21,498 nt of DNA from CAYRGG01 sp964423745 (GTDB lineage Bacteria > Pseudomonadota > Gammaproteobacteria > Competibacterales > Competibacteraceae). The stretch spans positions 1 through 21,498 of the forward strand of contig CAYRGG010000061.1 of the NCBI GenBank assembly GCA_964423745.1. The letters are read 5' to 3'. The position numbers and the translations under genes were made by a program. Under the pieces are notes generated by a model. It was given only the letters and a program-made list of their open reading frames with translations, ran no database searches and was not told the DNA's origin. How positions within the stretch are numbered: position 1 is the stretch's first letter; each line of letters begins with the position of its first letter. Below, one piece after another: positions 1-7,156 of this stretch.

Positions 1-60
1 GCCAGGAAGGTCGCCAGGAAGGTCGCCAGGAAGGTCGCCAGGAAGGTCGCCAGGATGCTC
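1..60 (+). repeat. 12-bp tandem repeat (QEGR-coding)
   Basis: Four perfect copies of the 12-mer gccaggaaggtc and a fifth degenerate copy (gccaggatgctc) run head to tail from the window edge. The unit is a whole number of codons and encodes Gln-Glu-Gly-Arg in the overlapping gene, so copy number can change without shifting the frame. The array probably continues left of the window. Confidence 0.9.
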
Positions 61-266
61 AGCGCCAATGGCTCGCCCGAGAGCGGGCGCATTTGCTGCG
101 TTTGGCAGGTAAACGCTTCGGCGAGGCGACGGCCACCAAACTCGCTCCTCTGCTCGATCCTATTGACACGCCTGAGCATCTCGACAAGGTCTATGAGTGG
201 TTGCTGGAAGCGCCCGAGGGGGAAGCTCTAGTGCAGACTGTGCAGAAACACCTTCACAGACGCTAG
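3..266 (+). CDS. Rpn/DUF4351-type protein, C-terminal part only
   Basis: The reading frame enters from the left edge and stops with TAG at 264-266, giving 87 visible residues. They start with four QEGR repeats and a degenerate QDAQ, then a helical tail (LLRLAGKRFGE near its start, YEWLLEAPEGEAL near its end). This layout, a tetrapeptide repeat followed by an LLRL..RFG helical tail, is what I know from Rpn-family PD-(D/E)XK proteins (recombination-promoting nuclease, old name transposase_31) with a DUF4351 end. The nuclease domain lies outside the window, so its integrity cannot be judged. It is the only plus-strand gene here and is convergent with the mod-uvrD gene, with 268 bases between the two stops and no convincing terminator hairpin in them. 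Confidence 0.6.
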   Translation, partial: QEGRQEGRQEGRQEGRQDAQRQWLARERAHLLRLAGKRFGEATATKLAPLLDPIDTPEHLDKVYEWLLEAPEGEALVQTVQKHLHRR

Positions 267-534
267 CAAAGAGTAAGTTTTTCTATATTTTGCTATTAAA
301 ACCTGTTGAAACAGCGCTATATGATACGACTTGGAACGTTATTGTTATCGGGCTTATAGACCACAACGCGGTTTACATGTGCGGTCTCGGCACACCTTCG
401 ATGACACCCTAGTGTTGGCCCTCAACCGCTTATAGGTAAACGGGGGAAGCTAACTTGCCAAGTCATGATATGACATCTTTAGTAATGTTTGAACGACTGA
501 GCACACGTTTCATCCATTCAAGCTTAGCAAAAAC

Positions 535-2133
535 TCAGAGGCGCAAATCATCGAGAAACTCCGATGCGGGATCGACACTGGTTACCAGAAGTTGATCCCG
601 CGCCCGAGTACAAGCCACATACAGCAGGTGACGTTCTGTGCTATAGATTTCCTCCAAATCCGCTTCATCGGCTATCGTTTCGATCCGCTCTTGGAGCGGA
701 ATAACCTCGTCGTCACAGGCCATCACCACAACGGCTCGAAATTCCAACCCCTTGGCCAGGTGCATGGTGCTTATGGAGACGTGACCGCTGGTGGTTTCTA
801 ACTTTTCGTCAAGCACTTTGAACGGTAGGCCAGCAGCTTCCAAATAGACTTTGTCATCCGTAAAGTTGCCGGATCCAGTGTCCGACCAGATATTGCCGTA
901 AACAGCCGCATCAAAATCGGTGTGAAAACGAACATATTGAATAGAGTTCTCTGCAATATGAATCCTATTTGCCTTAGACAGTCGCTGCATACCATTTGGA
1001 TAGTTTGCTTTCCAGTGCGAATTTTTATTCCATGTGTCGTAAGTTTTACCCTGATATACAAAAGGCTGTGGTTCTTTGCCCCGTCCTTGCGAGATGATAT
1101 TGTCAGGCTTATATGGCCGTGCCCCCTCTGGAAGTGTATCTTCACCACGCTTTTCCTTCGCTGTTACGCTTCGGTATGTAAAATCGTCAAATAGTAGCCA
1201 TCTTGCATTTCCTTCGCCCAAAACAAATTCTTTCCGATATAGAGGAGAGTTTGATCTACCTACTTGCTTATCCTTTGTGTACCAAAGGATAAAATCTGAC
1301 ATATTACCAAGGTAATTCGCTGCGAAACCTGTTGTGGTTTGAATCATAATCAGACTTATGAAGTTTGACTCCCCAAAAACTTCATCCATTAATGCTCTAA
1401 CCCGATGAACGTTCTCATCCCCAATCTGCACAAATATTGAGCCACTATCCTCTAATAAATCCCGCGCGACAGTCAACCGATCCCGCAAATAGGTTAAATA
1501 GGAATGAATTCCATCGCGCCAAGTATCCCGAAATGCTTTCACCTGCTCCGGTTCGCGGGTAATGTGGTCAACATTGCCATCTTTTACATCACGACTGGTG
1601 GTAGACCACTGAAAATTTGAGTTAAATTTGATGCCATAGGGTGGATCAAGATAGATACACTGCACCTTGCCGCGCAGTCCTTCCCGTTCCGCTAGCGAGG
1701 CCATCACCTGGAGGCTATCGTCCAAGATCATGCGGTTGGTCCAGTTGGCATCGTGCTGGAAGAATTCTGTCTTCGTGCTATCGTCCGGCAAGCCGTTAAA
1801 GTCGGCAAATAAATCGGGCTGGGAATCATCCGATTGCTGGGTTATCTCGGTTTGACGCAGTAAATCGTCAATAAGAATCTTCGGGTGAATCTTTTCCTGA
1901 ATATACAGCGGCGGTGCATGAACCACTAAATCTGACCAGTCTTGCTCATCCTTGCCGCGCCAAACCAACAGCGGATCGAGATCACGATTGCGGCGTTCGT
2001 AGGCTACCCGGATTGGATCTTGCTCATCCTTACGCAGCACCGATTGAAACTCGGCGGTGGGAATGTTTTTACGGGTTGCTTCGTCGTGGGTAAAGGTTTC
2101 GATGGCTTTCCCTGTGGTTTTCCTTGCAGGCAT
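535..2133 (-). CDS. Chimera: type III-like Mod DNA methyltransferase fused to UvrD helicase C-terminus
   Basis: One open frame of 532 residues joins two unrelated proteins. Residues 1 to about 430 are the front of a beta-class N6-adenine methyltransferase of type III Mod style: motif IV is visible as YLDPPYGIKFNSNFQW, followed by GSIFVQIGDENVHRVR and ending at NIWSDTGSGNFTDDKVY. In the intact family this is followed by the SAM-binding motif I region (D-P-x-x-G-S-G-T-T). Here it is replaced at about base 843 by 102 residues of the end of a UvrD/PcrA-type helicase: SISTMHLAKGLEFRAVVV, then ERHLLYVACTRARDQLLV. Both parts read naturally, so an in-frame deletion fused two genes. Without motif I methylation is unlikely, and without Walker A the helicase part is inert. 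The gene ends a row that also holds res, MNT, HEPN and vapBC remnants. Confidence 0.85.
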   Translation of the reverse strand: MPARKTTGKAIETFTHDEATRKNIPTAEFQSVLRKDEQDPIRVAYERRNRDLDPLLVWRGKDEQDWSDLVVHAPPLYIQEKIHPKILIDDLLRQTEITQQSDDSQPDLFADFNGLPDDSTKTEFFQHDANWTNRMILDDSLQVMASLAEREGLRGKVQCIYLDPPYGIKFNSNFQWSTTSRDVKDGNVDHITREPEQVKAFRDTWRDGIHSYLTYLRDRLTVARDLLEDSGSIFVQIGDENVHRVRALMDEVFGESNFISLIMIQTTTGFAANYLGNMSDFILWYTKDKQVGRSNSPLYRKEFVLGEGNARWLLFDDFTYRSVTAKEKRGEDTLPEGARPYKPDNIISQGRGKEPQPFVYQGKTYDTWNKNSHWKANYPNGMQRLSKANRIHIAENSIQYVRFHTDFDAAVYGNIWSDTGSGNFTDDKVYLEAAGLPFKVLDEKLETTSGHVSISTMHLAKGLEFRAVVVMACDDEVIPLQERIETIADEADLEEIYSTERHLLYVACTRARDQLLVTSVDPASEFLDDLRL

Positions 2134-2156
2134 AATAGCTGTCTTTCCAGGCTCAA

Positions 2157-2579
2157 TTAATGGAATGGATTTTGGATTACCAATCCTTCTATCTGTTGAC
2201 CGTGTTGAAGATCCTCGCTGTAGAGCTTTATGCAGCCAGCTTCAAGAACGGCGGCAATGATTAGACTATCGTAAAAGCTAAAGTGATAGCGAGCTTTTAT
2301 ATCTAGGGCAATATAATAAAGATGCAGACTCGGCTGCACTCGGTATAGTGGGGCCAGCACAGATTGCAAATACTTTTTTATCTCGTCAGGAGTAAGCGGT
2401 ATCTGCGCTTTGCGGAGCACCGTATTAAGCAGTTCCTGCACTACCTGGAAACTGATACATGCTGTTGCACTAGCAATTCCATGTGCGATTAGGGACTCTG
2501 CAATGTTTGCTTTATGTACATCCAAATGTTCAAGTTGGTAGACGAAGATGTTCGTGTCAATAAAGCTTTCAACGCTCAT
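2157..2579 (-). CDS. vapC: VapC-type PIN-domain ribonuclease toxin
   Basis: A 140-residue PIN-domain protein, the usual length for VapC toxins. The expected acidic residues are in place: FIDTNIFVYQ at the start (Asp8), VVQELLNTVL (Glu) near residue 48, FSFYDSLIIAAVLEAGC near residue 100 and YSEDLQHG near 120. VapC proteins are Mg-dependent endoribonucleases that act on tRNA or rRNA when their antitoxin is lost. It overlaps the upstream antitoxin gene by 11 bases, the usual translational coupling. The frame is uninterrupted, so the pair looks functional in an otherwise decayed neighbourhood. The mod-uvrD chimera starts 23 bases downstream. Confidence 0.88.
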   Translation of the reverse strand: MSVESFIDTNIFVYQLEHLDVHKANIAESLIAHGIASATACISFQVVQELLNTVLRKAQIPLTPDEIKKYLQSVLAPLYRVQPSLHLYYIALDIKARYHFSFYDSLIIAAVLEAGCIKLYSEDLQHGQQIEGLVIQNPFH

Positions 2580-2790
2580 TCATTTCTTCTCGGGTTAATT
2601 TGCGTCCTACACGAAGTTTTCCCTGTAGCTCGCGCATCACTGCGATGGCCTGCGTAGTCCGCCGTTCCCGTTGGACGTAGTCCTCAAGCCAACCTTGAAC
2701 TAGCTCATCAATCGTGGTGTGCTCGGCTTGCGCCTGCTCTAGCGCAGCTTCAATCAAATTCTCATCAACCTTGAGCGTGATGTTTTTCAT
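2569..2790 (-). CDS. VapB-like ribbon-helix-helix antitoxin
   Basis: A 73-residue protein with an N-terminal ribbon-helix-helix pattern (NITLKVDENLIEAALEQA, then TIDELVQGWLEDYV) and a charged C-terminal tail rich in Arg, Lys and Glu that would wrap the toxin. Antitoxins of this kind neutralise their PIN partner and repress their own promoter. A GAGGTG ribosome binding site lies 7 bases before the ATG. That site overlaps the end of the truncated HEPN frame, whose TGA is only 3 bases before this ATG, so little room is left for a private promoter. Expression may depend on transcription coming through the MNT gene or on a promoter inside the HEPN remnant. Confidence 0.82.
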   Translation of the reverse strand: MKNITLKVDENLIEAALEQAQAEHTTIDELVQGWLEDYVQRERRTTQAIAVMRELQGKLRVGRKLTREEMNER

Positions 2791-2793
2791 CTT

Positions 2794-2928
2794 TCACACC
2801 TCGTTTAAAACAGAGAACATAGCATAGTAGGCGCGATTACATGCGCCGTCCACATCCCCTAAATCGAGTAAAGCTCGCGCGGACGAACAAGCACGGTCAG
2901 CCTTGTTCATCAAGGCAACCGGGGTCAA
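2794..2928 (-). pseudogene. Truncated HEPN-domain toxin remnant
   Basis: Between the MNT gene and vapB, a 44-codon frame begins at TTG (2928) or at ATG (2910) and ends with TGA at 2794. It reads MNKADRACSSARALLDLGD, then a short stretch ending in NRAYYAMF. This is the recognisable start of the HEPN domain, where the family has K-A-x-x-x-x-x-S-A-R-x-L-L-x-x-G-D and N-R-A-Y-Y-A-M-F. Similarity ends after the Phe (about base 2815) and the frame closes eight codons later. The catalytic RX4-6H motif lies in the missing C-terminal half, so no RNase activity is expected. It begins 8 bases after the MNT stop, the normal tandem order for an MNT-HEPN module. The break coincides with the start of vapBC. 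Confidence 0.75.
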
Positions 2929-2936
2929 TGGACCGC

Positions 2937-3275
2937 TCAAAGTCGCACCCCCTCTCTGGCAATGTTTCGAAGTAAGGCAGGGTTTGAGTAGTTTTCAGGA
3001 TGTTCCCATTCATCGAGCCACACGGGTAGCGGTGAGATGTTGATCCCCGTTTCTAGCAATACATCGAAGGCTATATCAGCCATTGCCAGCTTGGTAGTCA
3101 AAAACCGTTGATGCTCGCCCTTCAGGAGCACGGCGACATCGGCATCGCTATCCAGAACATGAGTTCCACGGGCACGACTGCCATAGACGATGGCGCCTGC
3201 CGTGTTGTAGTGAACGGCGAGCAAAGACAGAAAGCGTCGGACAGCTTCTTCTGTATCATGGTCAAAGCGATTCAT
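2937..3275 (-). CDS. MNT-type nucleotidyltransferase (antitoxin of an MNT-HEPN pair)
   Basis: A 112-residue protein with the minimal nucleotidyltransferase signature IVYGSRARGTHVLDSDADV, that is G-S-x-A-R-G followed by the D-x-D metal-binding pair. MNT proteins of this class usually modify (AMPylate) and silence a HEPN ribonuclease encoded next to them. I chose the ATG at 3275 because GGGGA lies 7 bases upstream; an in-frame TTG six codons earlier is possible. The gene starts 23 bases after the res pseudogene stop, so it was part of the same operon. The frame is intact although its partner is broken, leaving an orphan antitoxin. The length is slightly short but normal for the family. Confidence 0.82.
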   Translation of the reverse strand: MNRFDHDTEEAVRRFLSLLAVHYNTAGAIVYGSRARGTHVLDSDADVAVLLKGEHQRFLTTKLAMADIAFDVLLETGINISPLPVWLDEWEHPENYSNPALLRNIAREGVRL

Positions 3276-3298
3276 AGGTAATCCCCGTAACAAAACTT

Positions 3299-5723
3299 CT
3301 AAGACGCTTCAATGGTTTCTTTCACCATCACCCTACTGACCATCTTATCGAATTCAGCCGCGACTTTAGCTGCAAAATCAGCTTGCATCGCATACACATC
3401 CGTAAACTCTGCGAACTCCCAGCGACCGTAGCGTTTGAGACTGTTAACCCCTGGCACCCAATAAGTTTCCATAGTCTTTTTCTTTTCCTTGGCATCCTCA
3501 CCTCGGTAACCCTTGATCTCAACAATCAGGTTAAGCAGATCATCGTCGCCGTAGCCATCGTCCACCCGCACGATGAAATCCGGGATATACCTGCGCATGT
3601 GGGAGCCGAAGCGATAGGGCACCTCAAAGCCGAGATTGTGGTTTTTCACATAGGCTCTAACCTGCGGATGCGCTTCCGCCACCCGGCAAAACTCCGCTTC
3701 CCAATCGCTATCGAGAATAATCCAATTGATGTGACAGCGCCGGGGGTCGGTTTCCCAGCGCTCGGTTTTCGAGGTATTGAAATTGACGTGCGCGATGCTG
3801 CCGACGGGATTGTAGGGATCGAGCACCGCTTTGACAGGCCGCTCCCCTATGAGTGCCCCCGTGATGCCTGCGGTGATGCGTTCGCAAGCCATGTCGGCCA
3901 ATTCCTGGTACATGAGCTAAGCGGGATAGGTGCCTCCCTTGCACACTAGATAGCTATTCAGCCACTGCTTGGTGATGCGCTTGAGCTGGCCAAAAAGGTG
4001 CAATTTAGGCTCTTCGCCCGGATCGCGCCATTTAGTATAGAGCAGCCGCTTGGTGAGGTGTAACAGCAGCGTAGAGCGCCGCATATCTTGCAGATGTTCC
4101 AGGTTGAGTTCCACGTCTTCGCCGATGATACCTGCATTGCGGGTGATGGAAGGACCCACTAAGTCTGGCGTGAGTTCCAGCACCGAGTCGTCGGTAAATG
4201 TGGCCGTGAGACGTTCTTCCGGCAGCTCCACCCGGTAGCCGTCTACCCTCGGAAAACGAATTTCAAGGGTATCTCTTTCGGGTCGCATGGCTTTAACTTG
4301 AATCGTCTCCCGGGGTGGTTGCGGCGGGGCCACCACGGGCTTGGCGGTGAAGTCAAAGGGTATGCCTAAAACGTCGGCATATTCCACATTGAATAGACCG
4401 TCGTCGTTGAGATTGTAGGATTGACGCCGCAGCGCCCGGCCGATGACCTGCTCGCAGAGTAACTGTGTACCGAAAGCCCGCACCCCTAGAACATGGGTAA
4501 CGGTGTTGGCGTCCCAGCCTTCGGTGAGCATGGACACCGACACCACGCAGCGGATGGAATCCCCCAACCGGTCTGGTTTACCCACGGTGTTCATAACTTC
4601 GCGTAGCAAATCCTGGTCGGTGATATTCTCCGCCTGGCTGCGGTCGCCGGTACGCTCGATGATCTCGCGGCGAAAACGCTCGATCTCGTCGGACGCCATG
4701 GCCCGAAAATTTCTGTCAAGGGCGTCGCCGGATTCCAGCTGCTCGCTATCGATCAGCAAGGTACGGGGCCGCGGGTACTGATTGCCATGCCCGTCAAAGT
4801 TGCGGAACAGGGGCAGACGACCGTTATCAAGGGTGATCGAGCCGTCTTCGTTATCCCGATGAAAACCTCAGATGTAGTCGTAAACCAGTTTGGAGGTGGC
4901 GGTGTTGTTGCAAACCACGATAAAACAGGGCGGCACACGAATGCGGGCGGTTTCCCAAAGCGCATGGGTCTTTTCGTAGTGCCCATAGAGCGCTTCGAGG
5001 GCGGTCTGCAATTCCGCAGGCAAGCTGAGGGGGTCTAACGCCTTGGCCTTACCCGGCCTTTCTTGGGCATACGGCTACGGATGTGTTCCCAGAGATTGCG
5101 AAACTTAGGCATCTCGCCGCCGGGAATGTTGTCGACCACTGGGACTCTCGGCAGTTTGACGATACCGCACTCGATGGCGTCCATCAGCGAAAAATCGCTC
5201 ATGGTCCAGGGAAACAAAGTACCCTCAGCATAGCCCGAGCCCCGTAGAAAGAAGGGTGTGGCGGATAAGTCAATGACGCGGTTGAGACCCAGCTTTCGGT
5301 TGACCACTGCAAGGCCAGAGACCCACAAACGCGTTGCTTCGTTGTTTTTCTCTGCTTCTTTTTTGTCTTCACCCTTGAGGTCGCCCTCTTCGTCGTGGCT
5401 TGGCTTTTCCCGGTAGCAGTGATGGGCCTCGTCGTTCAGCACCAGGATATTCTTCATCCCCATCAGCTCGGGCATGTGACCCGTTGCAGCATCTGTCCCT
5501 CGGTTTCTAGGGTATTTAACGCCTCACCACGTCCCTGGAGCAGCGAGCGACCGCCCTTGGAAAGCGCCATCCGCTCTTGCAACTTGAACGCATGGTAATT
5601 GGTGATAACGATTTTGGCCCGCTCCAAATCGGTCAGCATGTCGCTAGGCACCATTTCGCGGCTTTGGTAGTAGCTGTCTGGATCGTTATCAATTTTTAGG
5701 GCAGTTTCACCCATAATGAACAA
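3299..5723 (-). pseudogene. Type III-like restriction endonuclease Res, multiply broken
   Basis: The helicase and nuclease parts of a Res subunit can be followed across three frames. Visible are DEAHHCYREKP (motif II), RVIDLSATPFFLRGSG (motif III), SMLTEGWDANTVTHVLGVR and CEQVIGRALRR (motifs V and VI), and a C-terminal PD-(D/E)xK nuclease with IPDFIVRV and LIVEIKGYRG. Lesions: the N-terminus with Walker A is absent (similarity begins near 5690 at NDPDSYYQSREMV); a CA duplication near 5475-5478 shifts the frame; a one-base loss in a G run near 5052-5054 shifts it again; TGA at 4868-4870 replaces a sense codon in YDYI-stop-GF; TAG at 3917-3919 sits where Gln (CAG) is expected in YPA-stop-LMYQE. 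The protein resembles the roughly 1000-residue Res proteins annotated as BPTD_3080 family. It cannot work as written. Confidence 0.9.
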
Positions 5724-5951
5724 TCGGTTTAATTTTTCAAGCTAAAGTCGTAAGTATCGCTTGGCAAGAAATCAGGAAAAAGTATTCTTAAGGTTTAAGG
5801 GGGCTTACTGTAAAACAATTCACCCAACAACCATATTGTATGTCGTGATGTAGGGGAGTAACTAATATTGGATGGCTTGGGAGCAGATTTAGCAAGTTGC
5901 GATGCGCCAACCCGACCTACTGCGCTTTTTCAGGCTTTTCTTTGCACTTCT

Positions 5952-6173
5952 TCAATCCTGCAACTCAAGCCGTCGCTCGATACGCTCAATACGGCGCATT
6001 AATCCACTTAATGTCTCTCGATCACTGCCAGACATAGCATAAAGCGCACCCAGCGTTTGCTCGATAGTAGATAGACGCAACTCAATTCGATTAAGCCGCT
6101 CGCCATGATCGCCTAAGATGTTACGAATCGCACGCAGGTGCTCAAGTACAAGATTTTCAGTGTTTTCAGTCAT
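5952..6173 (-). CDS. Small coiled-coil protein, function unknown
   Basis: A 73-residue frame, almost all heptad-like: ENLVLEHLRAIRNILGDHG, RLNRIELRLSTIEQTLGAL and LMRRIERIERRLELQD. This predicts one or two long amphipathic helices that would oligomerise. There is no catalytic motif, signal peptide or membrane segment. Similar short proteins with an N-terminal LEHLRAIR and a C-terminal RIERIERRL occur widely in proteobacterial accessory regions, and I know of no assigned role. It lies between the tRNA terminator and the broken res gene and has only a weak ribosome binding site (AGAGA). Coding status is supported by the coherent heptad pattern, function by nothing. Confidence 0.6.
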   Translation of the reverse strand: MTENTENLVLEHLRAIRNILGDHGERLNRIELRLSTIEQTLGALYAMSGSDRETLSGLMRRIERIERRLELQD

Positions 6174-6199
6174 CTTGTCTCTGAATTGCCTTTACATGG

Positions 6200-6229
6200 A
6201 AAAAACACTTGCAATAAGTTTCCAGCAAG
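6200..6229 (-). terminator. Candidate intrinsic terminator of tRNA-Thr
   Basis: On the minus strand, 12 bases after the tRNA CCA end, CTTGC and GCAAG form a 5-bp stem around a 12-base loop, followed two bases later by six T. The stem is short, so strength is uncertain, but the position right after the tRNA fits a single-tRNA transcription unit. Confidence 0.45.
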
Positions 6230-6241
6230 CAGTTGATTTTA

Positions 6242-6317
6242 TGGAGCTGGCGAGAGGAATCGAACCCCCGACCGACTGATTACAAATCAGTTGCTCTACC
6301 GACTGAGCTACGCCAGC
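6242..6317 (-). tRNA. tRNA-Thr (anticodon TGT)
   Basis: A 76-base minus-strand cloverleaf. The acceptor stem GCTGGCG/CGCCAGC pairs perfectly, the D stem is GCTC/GAGC, and the anticodon stem ACTGA/TCAGT holds the loop TTTGTAA, which gives anticodon TGT for ACA/ACG threonine codons. The T arm is GGGGG-TTCGATT-CCTCT with two G-U pairs. The discriminator is T, and CCA is encoded at 6244-6242. In many gammaproteobacteria this tRNA follows birA-coaX (or coaA) and is the first of a Thr-Tyr-Gly-Thr-tuf cluster. Here no second tRNA follows, and an accessory region begins on its 3' side. Confidence 0.97.
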
Positions 6318-6358
6318 ATTCTAGAAGAATGTGAAGTGGAGATGTATTTTACTGTGAA

Positions 6359-6387
6359 AGTATAACTTCCATCCTTAAACGAGGGAA
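6359..6387 (-). promoter_or_regulatory. Possible sigma70 promoter for tRNA-Thr
   Basis: On the minus strand TATACT (6364-6359) makes a good -10 element, with TTCCCT 17 bases upstream as a poor -35. The predicted start near 6352 would give a leader of about 35 bases, typical for tRNA precursors. The -35 match is weak. Confidence 0.3.
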
Positions 6388-6394
6388 GCCTAAA

Positions 6395-7156
6395 TTATTG
6401 TGATAATGACGGTGACTGATACTCACCCGCTGCTACCAGCAACCCGTAGAATAGCAAATCCTTCTCCAAGCGATAGGGACCCCGCAGATACGGCAAAAGT
6501 CCCTCGGCATCGCCACCTGTCAATACCCGTTGAACCTTTCCTGCTAGTTTTGCTTCCATACGCTGGCAAATGCCATCGATGGCGGAAGCAGCAGCATAAA
6601 GCGTACCGCCCCAGACACAGTCTTGGGTGTTTTTCCCAAACACCGTCCCTTGACCCTGTTCGGCGGGCGGTATCTGGCGAGTGTTGCCATACAAAGACTG
6701 TCGCATCAAATATTGACCCGGAAAAATCACGCCCCCCTGGTGTTGACCTGTTGCCGCCAGGGCATCGATGGTGATGGCAGTGCCACAATCGATAATACAG
6801 CAAGGCGTCAACTGACGGGCATTTGCACCCAGCATAGCCACCCAGCGATCCACGCCCATCTGTTCTGGAGCCGGATAAGCGTTGTGAACCCCAAAAACGG
6901 AGGATTGAGAACGAACAAGCTCAACGGCAACATGCCATGTTTGCTTTATCCAAGCGCTTAACCCTTGTTCCAGCTCACGTCCCGCCACGCTGGCCATCAC
7001 CACCCATAAAGGCCGATCTAAGTCACTCCACAACTTTTCACCTAGACGAGATCGGTCAATGCCGACATGAAAGAGATGACCCCGCCCTGTCATCTTTACG
7101 CCATCCCAGGTGGCCCATTTGATGCGGGTATTGCCCGCGTCCACCAAGAGGATCAT
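6395..7156 (-). CDS. coaX: Type III pantothenate kinase
   Basis: A 253-residue CoaX, the ASKHA-fold enzyme that phosphorylates pantothenate with ATP in the first step of coenzyme A synthesis. The family marks are the N-terminal phosphate loop LLVDAGNTRIKWATWDG, GVDRWVAMLGA in the middle and IIDCGTAITIDAL, followed by GGVIFPGQYLMRQSL. Length is normal. Its ATG overlaps the birA stop as ATGA, so translation of the two is coupled. CoaX takes the place of CoaA found beside birA in enteric bacteria. Type III enzymes are insensitive to feedback by CoA and need a monovalent cation; this is family knowledge and not visible in the sequence. Confidence 0.95.
   Translation of the reverse strand: MILLVDAGNTRIKWATWDGVKMTGRGHLFHVGIDRSRLGEKLWSDLDRPLWVVMASVAGRELEQGLSAWIKQTWHVAVELVRSQSSVFGVHNAYPAPEQMGVDRWVAMLGANARQLTPCCIIDCGTAITIDALAATGQHQGGVIFPGQYLMRQSLYGNTRQIPPAEQGQGTVFGKNTQDCVWGGTLYAAASAIDGICQRMEAKLAGKVQRVLTGGDAEGLLPYLRGPYRLEKDLLFYGLLVAAGEYQSPSLSQ

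Noticed and set aside
1..60. CRISPR-like repetition
   Set aside because: The units are 12 bp without spacers, in frame with a coding sequence, so it is a coding tandem repeat.
197..412. Open frame of 71 codons on the plus strand
   Set aside because: It overlaps the end of the Rpn-type gene in another frame, has no family resemblance and no ribosome binding site, and ends in low-quality intergenic sequence.
2134..2156. Remaining C-terminal half of the HEPN gene behind vapC
   Set aside because: Only 23 bases lie between vapC and mod, with no room and no HEPN-like residues, so the missing half was lost and not just displaced.
3383..3949. Open plus-strand frame of 188 codons
   Set aside because: It is the antisense shadow of the res C-terminal nuclease region; the minus strand has clear motifs (PDF, EIKG) and the plus-strand translation has none.
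5890..5925. Sequence ttgcgatgcgccaacccga, similar to widespread short interspersed repeats in gammaproteobacteria
   Set aside because: Only one half of such a repeat can be seen, the pairing arm is missing, and no second copy is in the window. A genome-wide search for the 30-mer would decide.
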